From Methanocalculus sp. (GTDB lineage: Archaea > Halobacteriota > Methanomicrobia > Methanomicrobiales > Methanocorpusculaceae), in the NCBI RefSeq assembly GCF_029762515.1, contig NZ_JARVGN010000139.1, positions 1 to 5,210 on the forward strand: DNA of 5,210 bases, read 5' to 3'. Below are positions 1 through 4,623 of the stretch, piece by piece. The first letter of the stretch is position 1, and the number at the start of each line of letters is the position of its first letter. Under the pieces are notes generated by a model. That model was given only the letters and a program-made list of their open reading frames with translations. It had not been told where the DNA came from and ran no database searches. The position numbers were made by a program, and so were the translations under genes.

Positions 1-697
1 GGATTATCTCCGGGCCGGACACCTCGAACAGGTGCTGATGCCGGGGGGTGATGCCGCTACCGCACATCCCGAACGGATGCTCTATGGCATCCTCCCCCGG
101 CCCGAGGTACTGGATCTCCTTGCCGGGCGGGGATGGAATGATATCGCCTCTTCGGCACTTGCACATCAGGTTGAAAGAAGGTTCAACACCATACCAACAA
201 CGAGTACCGGCAGGGTGCTTGATGCCGCATCTGCCCTCCTTGGCATCTGTTCTGAAAGGACCTATGATGGCGAGCCCGCGATGCGGCTTGAGGCAGTGGC
301 TGCATCGGGAAGACCCGCAGAATGGGAGCTTCTTATCTCTGAAGAGAACGGCCGGCAGGTGCTTTCGACTTCCCGCCTGATGGAAGAGGCATTTCTGCGG
401 TATCTTCCCCTGAAAGAGGAGAGCCACGAGATACAGAGGCGTGCTGTTGCGGATATCGCCGCATCCTTCCAGTTCAATCTCGCCCGCGGTATTGCCCGGA
501 TGGCAGTGTCGGTTGCCGGAGAGCACGGTATCGGAAAGGCTGCCCTCTCAGGAGGCGTCTGCTACAACCATATGATCAGATCCACCATCTGTGAAGAACT
601 CAGGAGAGCCGGAATCGAGCCGGTCATCAATACCGAGTACCCGCTCGGTGATGGCTGCATCTCATATGGGCAGGCGATCATCGCCGGAAGCAGGTGA
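1..697 (+). CDS. hypF: Carbamoyltransferase HypF, C-terminal part (5' end outside window)
   Basis: HypF uses carbamoyl phosphate and ATP to carbamoylate the C-terminal cysteine of HypE, the source of the cyanide ligands of [NiFe] hydrogenases; it acts in the cytoplasm. The window holds 231 residues, roughly the last third of a protein that usually has about 750, so the start is not visible. Visible family landmarks are MPGGDAA near the window's residues 13-19, a TSTGRVLDAASALLGIC block near 57-73 (usual form TSSxGRLFDAxAALLGxC), an LSGGVCYN motif at about 182-189, and a terminal LGDGCISYGQA block (215-225). All belong to the Kae1/TsaD-like carbamoyltransferase domain. The DGC replaces the DGG I would expect, next to the aspartate thought to take part in metal binding. 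The TGA stop lies within the ribosome-binding site of the next gene. Identity is secure from these motifs. Confidence 0.95.
   Translation, partial: DYLRAGHLEQVLMPGGDAATAHPERMLYGILPRPEVLDLLAGRGWNDIASSALAHQVERRFNTIPTTSTGRVLDAASALLGICSERTYDGEPAMRLEAVAASGRPAEWELLISEENGRQVLSTSRLMEEAFLRYLPLKEESHEIQRRAVADIAASFQFNLARGIARMAVSVAGEHGIGKAALSGGVCYNHMIRSTICEELRRAGIEPVINTEYPLGDGCISYGQAIIAGSR
692..697 (+). promoter_or_regulatory. Shine-Dalgarno for the gene at 705, overlapping the hypF stop
   Basis: AGGTGA matches the complement of the archaeal 16S 3' end and ends 7 nt before the ATG at 705. Its last three bases are the hypF stop codon. This site decides the start of the downstream gene: an in-frame GTG at 591 would give a 38-residue extension lying entirely within hypF, with no comparable site in front of it. 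The arrangement suggests translational coupling. Confidence 0.75.
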
Positions 698-704
698 ATT
701 TCGG

Positions 705-1307
705 ATGGAGGCACGGGAGTTTGAGTATCCCGAACGGGAATTTGGATCCCCGCCTGAGGATCCTGATGAGATCGCCCGTGTTGAACTGAAGATCTCAAAC
801 GTCATCCAGCTCTTCAATACCCTTGACCCAGCGCCCTTCTATGAAAAAGAACTTGATCCTGATGCTGAAGAGTATATCTATGCCTCTTTTGAAGAGATCC
901 CCTTTGATCAGAAGGCCCGGATAACCGTATACCTGCCGCTCCCCCTCATCTCCCATGAGGTGACAGAGAATATCAGAATGGGAGTTGCCAACCACTTCCT
1001 CTATCTTGGATCACTGGCAGGGCACGCCCTCTCGGTCCAATGGAGGCGTGAACGGCTGAACCTGGCAATCGGGATCGTCTTCCTCTTCTTCTGCCTGACA
1101 ATCAGCCAGCATGCATCAGATATCTTCGAACAGGGATCTCTTGCCGGGCTGATCGCCGAGTCCCTGATCATCATCGGGTGGGTCGCCCTCTGGAAACCGG
1201 TCCAGTTCTTCCTCTATGATCTCTGGCCTATCCGGAAGCGGAGACGGCTTTGTGAAAAGATAGCGGCATCAGATCTTGAGGTGAAACCGAATCCTTCCCA
1301 TCTCTGA
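705..1307 (+). CDS. Uncharacterised two-helix membrane protein, 200 aa
   Basis: I do not recognise this protein. It has an acidic, hydrophilic N-terminal half (about residues 1-115) with a short charged start (many Glu and Arg), followed by two hydrophobic segments: about 118-136 (LNLAIGIVFLFFCLTIS core) and about 148-172 (ending VQFFLYDLW). Basic residues precede the first helix (WRRER, 113-117) and follow the second (IRKRRR, 176-181), so by the positive-inside rule both termini should be cytoplasmic, with a short external loop. No signal peptide, cysteine pairs, nucleotide-binding loop or catalytic motif is evident. The ATG at 705 is chosen because of the AGGTGA 7 nt upstream. It follows hypF by 7 nt and is probably co-transcribed with it, but that alone does not show a role in hydrogenase maturation. 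It ends with TGA; the next gene converges on it. Confidence 0.8.
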   Translation: MEAREFEYPEREFGSPPEDPDEIARVELKISNVIQLFNTLDPAPFYEKELDPDAEEYIYASFEEIPFDQKARITVYLPLPLISHEVTENIRMGVANHFLYLGSLAGHALSVQWRRERLNLAIGIVFLFFCLTISQHASDIFEQGSLAGLIAESLIIIGWVALWKPVQFFLYDLWPIRKRRRLCEKIAASDLEVKPNPSHL

Positions 1308-1315
1308 TGGTTTCA

Positions 1316-1331
1316 TTCTTCAAACGAAGAA
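1316..1331. repeat. Short inverted repeat after the membrane-protein gene
   Basis: TTCTTC (1316-1321) and GAAGAA (1326-1331) can form a 6-bp stem with an AAAC loop, 8 nt after the stop of the 705-1307 gene. No T-run follows on the plus strand, so it is a poor candidate terminator for that gene; read from the minus strand it is preceded by TATTTTC. It could be a chance hairpin in the convergent spacer. The rest of 1308-1440 shows no gene. Confidence 0.25.
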
Positions 1332-1427
1332 AATAGCGGGCCTGCAACAGCAGCGTTAGCACTCCGGGGTAGATACAACTGAATGAAAACCTGTTCCTGC
1401 CTTCTTCAGTGGCGGGATTGTCTGGGT

Positions 1428-1439
1428 AAAAAAAAGAAA
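1428..1439 (-). terminator. Oligo-T terminator of the ribosomal protein operon
   Basis: Just after the rpl12 stop the minus strand reads TTTCTTTTTTTT (1439-1428). Archaeal RNA polymerase terminates at such T-runs without needing a strong hairpin, and the run lies between convergent genes where a terminator is expected. No stable stem directly precedes it; a possible 9-bp imperfect stem (1378-1410) lies beyond it. Function is inferred from position and composition. Confidence 0.6.
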
Positions 1440-1440
1440 T

Positions 1441-1752
1441 TTAGCCGAAGAGGGCTCCAAGACCGGCCATGCCGGACTCTTCTTCCTCTTCCTTCTTTGA
1501 CTCTTCTTCCTCAGGCGCCTCTTCAGCAGCGGCTGCTGCTACAGGTGCTGCGGCTGCTGCGACAGCAACGGGTGCTGCAGCGGCCTTGCTGATGGCATCT
1601 TCGATGTCAACGCCGTCAAGGGCGGCAATGAGCGCCTTTACACGGGATTCGTCTGTAGCGATACCTGCGGCAGAGAGAACTGCCTTGACGGATTCTTCTT
1701 CAACTGCTTTGTCAGCAGAGTGCAGTAAGAGAGCAGCGTATATGTACTCCAT
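1441..1752 (-). CDS. rpl12: 50S ribosomal protein L12 (P1 family, stalk protein)
   Basis: Archaeal P1/aL12 forms homodimers that attach to the helical spine of P0 and make the flexible stalk recruiting translational GTPases (EF1A, EF2). The 103-residue product shows the standard layout: an N-terminal dimerisation helix bundle (MEYIYAALLLHSA to about residue 57), an Ala/Pro-rich flexible hinge (about 57-78, runs of AAAA), an acidic/lysine segment (EEEES..EEEEE, 77-92), and the conserved factor-binding tail MAGLGALFG at 95-103. It is unrelated to bacterial L7/L12. Its start is 12 nt after the P0 stop, and its Shine-Dalgarno GGTGA (1764-1760) directly follows that stop (TAAGGTGA), with 7 nt to the ATG. 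It is the last gene of the cluster, followed by a T-run. Confidence 0.97.
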   Translation of the reverse strand: MEYIYAALLLHSADKAVEEESVKAVLSAAGIATDESRVKALIAALDGVDIEDAISKAAAAPVAVAAAAAPVAAAAAEEAPEEEESKKEEEEESGMAGLGALFG

Positions 1753-1764
1753 AATTCAGTCACC

Positions 1765-2613
1765 TTATTCAACTAATACTTTGATTGTGTTCATCTGTCT
1801 GTATGCCTTTGCGATGATGCCATCAATGACATCCTTCTCGTAGATAGCGGCCTCTATACCAAGGCTGCGAGCCTCACGGAATGCCTTTGCAAGGATCGTC
1901 TCCATCGTGAATGCAGTCGGATAGGCTGCATTGACCGAGAGGTTGAACGCCTGCTGAACGGCAAGAACGAGCTTGTTATAGTATTCAGTCTCGTCAATAC
2001 CAAGTACATCCGGAAGATACAGCTCATCCTGGTAGAGTGCGACGAAAAGAGATAAACCGACATCCATCGGCTTAACGTCAAGTTTCGAGAGGACACCGGC
2101 TTTCTTCCGGTCAATGACCTCGCCAGCCTTTACGACAGTCTTCGTCTCGCGGATCTTCACCTTGCCGCCATCGATGGTGGCCGGGATACCCGCCTGCTGA
2201 AGTTCACTGACGATAGGGCCTGGCTTGAAGCTTGTTGCTCCCTTTTGAACAACGATGTCCTCAGGTGCGATCTCACCAGCTTTGGCAGCCCGCTTTGTCT
2301 TCGTCTGTTCAAGGGACTTGAACAGTCTGAAGGGGTTGTCGTTTGTGAAGATCAGTGCCGAGTGTCCGGTGATATGCTCTTTGAGATCGTCATATGCTCC
2401 GCCAAGATCAGAGAATGCATGCTCTATGAGCGTGTTTCTCATCACCTTGATGATGGCTCTCTCTTTGAGGTTCCGCCGGATCTGCTGGAACTGTGATGCA
2501 GGGATACCAAATGTATCGATGATGCCGATTAAGGCATACTCCTGCACATTCTTCTTGACTTCTTCAACCTCATCCTGCTTCCACTGAGGCAGGTGGCGTG
2601 TGTATACTGCCAT
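1765..2613 (-). CDS. rpl10: 50S ribosomal protein L10 (P0), without the usual acidic tail
   Basis: P0 anchors the stalk to 23S rRNA next to L11 and carries the P1 dimers. Visible parts are an N-terminal rRNA-binding domain (about 1-105, with the typical VYTRHLPQWK start and LKERAIIKVMRNTL), an inserted domain II (about 107-182, including GATSFKPGPIVSELQQAGIPATIDGGKV split around residue 140), return to domain I, then a helical C-terminal spine (about 207-282) where P1 dimers bind. The protein ends at residue 282 with IKVLVE. Archaeal P0 proteins I know of run to roughly 335-350 residues and finish in an Ala-rich hinge plus acidic GLGALFG-type tail, which is absent here. The stop runs directly into the rpl12 Shine-Dalgarno, leaving no room for a frameshifted tail. 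The ATG abuts the L1 stop (TAAATG), with GAGGT 8 nt upstream inside rpl1. Confidence 0.95.
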   Translation of the reverse strand: MAVYTRHLPQWKQDEVEEVKKNVQEYALIGIIDTFGIPASQFQQIRRNLKERAIIKVMRNTLIEHAFSDLGGAYDDLKEHITGHSALIFTNDNPFRLFKSLEQTKTKRAAKAGEIAPEDIVVQKGATSFKPGPIVSELQQAGIPATIDGGKVKIRETKTVVKAGEVIDRKKAGVLSKLDVKPMDVGLSLFVALYQDELYLPDVLGIDETEYYNKLVLAVQQAFNLSVNAAYPTAFTMETILAKAFREARSLGIEAAIYEKDVIDGIIAKAYRQMNTIKVLVE

Positions 2614-3255
2614 TTAGATCAACCTCACTGCCGGCCCCATGGTCGTTTTGACAAAGACCGAGCGGAGGTTCTGTGAGCCCTGCTCGAGATCTGCTTCGAC
2701 TCTTTTCAGGACTGTGTTGATATTCTCTGCGATCTGTTCAGGAGTCATCTCTGTCGTCCCGATCTTCGCAGAAAAAGTCAGCTTATCCTTCGTACGGATC
2801 CTGATGGAGCCGCGCAGACGCTCTACAATAGGTCTGATGTCCTGTCCCGGGGGGATGGGCATTGGCATCTTGCCGCGTGGACCGAGCCTTGGGCCCAGCC
2901 ATCGGCCTACGAGTGGCATAACAGCGGTCTCAGCAAGGAAAAAGTCATAATCGCATGCAACCTGTCTGGCTTCACGCGGGGCACCTCCCAGGCGTTCGAT
3001 CTCTTCAGGGCCGATGATAATATCGGCACCTGCCTCTTTTGCCTGAGTGGTTATGTCTCCTTTGCCCAGAACCGCGATCCTTTTGGTGCCTGCACTCTCT
3101 GGCAGAAGAATCGTCGCATCAATACGGTTTTTCGGCTGCGCCATGTCGATGTTCTTCAGGTTGATTGTGATATCCACACTCTCCCGGAACTTCCTCTCTG
3201 GCGCCTGCTCGATTGCCGTGGATACGGCCTTCTGAATCTGGGTTAACTCAACCAT
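2614..3255 (-). CDS. rpl1: 50S ribosomal protein L1
   Basis: L1 binds 23S rRNA (helices 76-78) to form the mobile L1 stalk that helps release E-site tRNA; in bacteria and Methanococcus it also represses its own operon by binding mRNA. The 213 residues are of normal family length. Domain I is formed by both termini (about 1-65 and 155-213), with domain II between. The family signature WLGPRLGPRGKMP is at about 119-131, and the C-terminal TTMGPAVRL is also typical of archaeal L1. The ATG has a strong Shine-Dalgarno GGAGG (3269-3265) 9 nt upstream. The 62-nt leader between rpl11 and rpl1 can fold into a hairpin that includes the first two bases of this Shine-Dalgarno (see the 3268-3305 entry), suggesting autoregulation. 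The TAA stop is directly adjacent to the rpl10 ATG. Confidence 0.97.
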   Translation of the reverse strand: MVELTQIQKAVSTAIEQAPERKFRESVDITINLKNIDMAQPKNRIDATILLPESAGTKRIAVLGKGDITTQAKEAGADIIIGPEEIERLGGAPREARQVACDYDFFLAETAVMPLVGRWLGPRLGPRGKMPMPIPPGQDIRPIVERLRGSIRIRTKDKLTFSAKIGTTEMTPEQIAENINTVLKRVEADLEQGSQNLRSVFVKTTMGPAVRLI

Positions 3256-3267
3256 TAAATGATGCCT

Positions 3268-3305
3268 CCATAGTTCTCGACCGCAATAATCACGATCTCC
3301 TATGG
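3268..3305 (-). promoter_or_regulatory. Putative L1-binding mRNA hairpin overlapping the rpl1 Shine-Dalgarno
   Basis: In the mRNA, CCAUAG (3305-3300) pairs with CUAUGG (3273-3268) as a 6-bp outer stem. GAUCG (3297-3293) pairs with CGGUC (3283-3279) as a 5-bp inner stem with one U-G pair and a 9-nt loop, which may close further by U-G, G-U and A-U pairs. Between the stems lies an asymmetric internal loop: GA (3299-3298) opposite GAGAA (3278-3274). Two short helices around such a loop are the hallmark of L1 sites in rRNA and mRNA, and the loop bases nearly match the Methanococcus L1-mRNA element as I recall it (GA opposite GAGAAA). The last two Gs of the outer stem are the first two of the rpl1 GGAGG, so bound L1 would hide the ribosome site. 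The pairing is seen; the binding function is inferred. Confidence 0.65.
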
Positions 3306-3317
3306 TTGTCTCTATGT

Positions 3318-3794
3318 CTATGCATTTAGCTGATCATCGAACTGGCCCGCATTGACCGCGGCAATAGCATCCTGTGCCTTCATGCCTTCGATCGTCACTC
3401 CAACGGAGCGGCAGGTGCCTATGACTTCCTTGACCGCATTTCTGAGGTCATAGGAGAGCATCGACTCCTGTTTCATGCGAGCGATCCGAATGATCGCTTC
3501 AAGCGGCAGATTACCAACCGGCTGGGCATTTGGGCTTGATGCCCCCTTCCCAACACCAACTTCTTTCATGATCAATGCCGTCGTCGGTGGGATACCCACC
3601 GAGATGGTGAAGTTCTTCTTATCGTCGACCTCCACCGTGACTGGCACAGTCATTCCATTGAATTCCGCTGTCTTCTGATTGATTTCATCGACAACGGCCT
3701 TCACGTTGATGCCGAGAGGGCCCAGCGCCGGGCCCAATGGCGGGCCTGCGGTCGCTCTACCGCCGGGTACCAGTACCTCGACAGTTTCTGCCAT
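3318..3794 (-). CDS. rpl11: 50S ribosomal protein L11
   Basis: L11 binds the GTPase-associated region of 23S rRNA with P0 and shapes the factor-binding site at the stalk base. The 158 residues match archaeal length. The N-terminal domain (about 1-68) carries the hallmark PGGRATAGPPLGPALGPLGIN (split around residue 20), followed by the PPTT linker (69-72). The rRNA-binding C-terminal domain (about 73-145) includes KGASSPNAQPVGNL and a closing TCRSVGVTIEG-type segment (127-137). A short acidic extension follows (QFDDQLNA). The start is ATG at 3794 with GGTGAT (3803-3798) 3 nt upstream, a compact spacing matching that of secE. It is separated from spt5 by 131 bp holding promoter-like elements, so it may begin its own transcription unit; rpl1 follows after 62 nt. 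Confidence 0.97.
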   Translation of the reverse strand: MAETVEVLVPGGRATAGPPLGPALGPLGINVKAVVDEINQKTAEFNGMTVPVTVEVDDKKNFTISVGIPPTTALIMKEVGVGKGASSPNAQPVGNLPLEAIIRIARMKQESMLSYDLRNAVKEVIGTCRSVGVTIEGMKAQDAIAAVNAGQFDDQLNA

Positions 3795-3841
3795 AGTATC
3801 ACCATGCCGGCAACCCCTTAATGGGATTGTCAGCTGTGGTT

Positions 3842-3849
3842 CATATATG
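3842..3849 (-). promoter_or_regulatory. Candidate TATA box for the rpl11-rpl1-rpl10-rpl12 unit
   Basis: The 131-bp spacer upstream of rpl11 contains CATATATG (palindromic, 3842-3849) and, slightly further upstream, ATATTTATC (3872-3864). With the usual archaeal spacing of about 25 bp, the first would start transcription near 3820, giving a leader of about 25 nt; the second near 3843. Neither is a perfect TTTATATA box and no BRE is convincing. The spacer is much larger than the other gaps in the cluster, which supports a promoter here. Confidence 0.4.
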
Positions 3850-3890
3850 TCAACGGCAGATCTGATAAATATGATGGGGATGGCTCACTG

Positions 3891-3898
3891 AAAAAGAG
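3891..3898 (-). terminator. Possible T-run terminator downstream of spt5
   Basis: The minus strand reads CCCCCTCTTTTTC about 30 nt after the spt5 stop; the T5 run with preceding CT spans 3898-3891. It lies between spt5 and the candidate rpl11 TATA elements, the position expected for partial termination between two transcription units. Five Ts is a weak signal, and read-through is likely. Confidence 0.3.
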
Positions 3899-3925
3899 GG
3901 GGATTGGAGGTGATCAGATTATCTC

Positions 3926-4399
3926 TTACTCTTCGTTCTTCCGTTCGATGACCCTGACATGGTCGCCCCGGACGGTGATTGGGATTGGAACGATACTCTC
4001 ATACAGCTCAACAGTGATCTCTTCCTTTCCGAGATCGATCCGCTTGACAACTGCTTTCTCTCCTTTGAAGGGACCAGCGATCAGTTCGACGATGGTTCCC
4101 TCATCAATACCTGAGACAACAGGTTTTGGTTCAAGGTAATGCAGAATATCTTCAAGCTTCGTCTCGCCCGGCACAAGTGCCCGTGCACTGGGGATGCTCT
4201 CGAGGAGTTCCTGGATCCGGCCGCGTCCTTCCGGCGACTCAAGGATCACATATCCTTTCAGCTCCTCCGGCACAATCACTGAAGAGACCCTGATATCAAC
4301 ATCATTCCGCTCAACAGTACGGAAGATGGAATCTGCAACCGCGCGTTCCTGCTTTGAGGTCGTCTTAATTGCGTAGTAGTGGTTTACTGCTTCAGTCAT
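3926..4399 (-). CDS. spt5: Transcription elongation factor Spt5 (NusG homologue)
   Basis: Archaeal Spt5 binds the clamp coiled coil of RNA polymerase with Spt4, raises processivity and, like NusG, can contact ribosomal protein S10. The 157-residue product has an NGN domain (about 8-90: HYYAIKTTSKQERAVAD, VIVPEELKGYVILES at 41-55, and RALVPGET at 73-80) and a C-terminal KOW domain (about 99-153: IDEGTIVELIAGPFKGEKAVV and VRGDHVRVIER). The frame is open 22 codons further upstream, but that extension lies in secE. I chose the ATG at 4399, which gives the normal start of the family, 11 nt after the secE stop with TGATC before it (AACTGATCAAAATG). The SD match is weak and close, like those of secE and rpl11. 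It is co-directional with secE, the classical secE-nusG pairing shared by bacteria and archaea. Confidence 0.95.
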   Translation of the reverse strand: MTEAVNHYYAIKTTSKQERAVADSIFRTVERNDVDIRVSSVIVPEELKGYVILESPEGRGRIQELLESIPSARALVPGETKLEDILHYLEPKPVVSGIDEGTIVELIAGPFKGEKAVVKRIDLGKEEITVELYESIVPIPITVRGDHVRVIERKNEE

Positions 4400-4410
4400 T
4401 TTGATCAGTT

Positions 4411-4614
4411 CTAGAACACGAGCATGATCTGGTAGATGATAAATCCAACAAGACCGATTATACAAATTCCGATGCCTGCAACGAGGCCGATTTTGCCGAA
4501 CTCTTCACGGGTGGGTGTCCGTGCCAGTTTCAGTACACGGATATATTTCCTGAAGAGTTCTTCATTCAGATTAAGACCTTTCAGGTCAGGTTTCTTGAGT
4601 TCCGGGATATTCAT
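4411..4614 (-). CDS. secE: Preprotein translocase subunit SecE (Sec61-gamma)
   Basis: SecE clamps SecY in the plasma-membrane translocon. With the ATG at 4614 it has 67 residues, usual for archaea. It has a hydrophilic N-terminus, a conserved amphipathic helix (about 19-40, containing RVLKLARTPTREEF, the family signature) and a single transmembrane segment (about 43-65, GLVAGIGICIIGLVGFIIYQI). An in-frame GTG at 4623, overlapping the ftsZ stop as GTGA, would add MIT, but nothing resembling a Shine-Dalgarno precedes it. The ATG has GTGATC (4623-4618) 3 nt upstream, so I prefer it. It lies 5 nt after ftsZ and 11 nt before spt5, so the three genes are probably one operon. Confidence 0.93.
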   Translation of the reverse strand: MNIPELKKPDLKGLNLNEELFRKYIRVLKLARTPTREEFGKIGLVAGIGICIIGLVGFIIYQIMLVF

Positions 4615-4617
4615 GGT

Positions 4618-4623
4618 GATCAC
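4618..4623 (-). promoter_or_regulatory. Shine-Dalgarno of secE overlapping the ftsZ stop
   Basis: GTGATC on the minus strand is complementary to the GAUCAC of the archaeal 16S 3' end and sits 3 nt before the secE ATG at 4614. It contains the ftsZ TGA. It favours the ATG over the GTG at 4623 as secE start and implies translational coupling. Confidence 0.5.

Noticed and set aside
591..704. Longer N-terminus for the gene at 705, starting at GTG 591
   Set aside because: The extension lies almost entirely inside hypF and has no ribosome site; AGGTGA just before the ATG at 705 explains the start better.
1378..1410. Imperfect hairpin (ACTGAA-T-GAA with TTCTTCAGT) in the convergent spacer
   Set aside because: Nine pairs with a bulge and a 14-nt loop, no T-run following on the plus strand and located beyond the T-run on the minus strand; too weak to call a terminator or small RNA.
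1469..1843. Plus-strand open frame rich in Ser and Ala opposite rpl12
   Set aside because: It is the antisense shadow of the Ala/Glu-rich hinge of rpl12; the low-complexity codons keep several frames open. No ribosome site or family resemblance.
3860..3919. Seven-base inverted repeat ATCTGAT/ATCAGAT flanking the spt5-rpl11 spacer
   Set aside because: The arms are short, 46 nt apart and do not extend; compatible with chance.
3948..4139. Plus-strand open frame downstream of the perfect GGAGGTGATC
   Set aside because: Its ATG is more than 30 nt from the SD-like sequence, and it is antisense to the conserved KOW domain of spt5 with no recognisable product.
4400..4465. 22-residue N-terminal extension of Spt5
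   Set aside because: It overlaps the conserved end of secE in another frame, and homologous Spt5 proteins begin at the MTEAVNHYYAIKT position.
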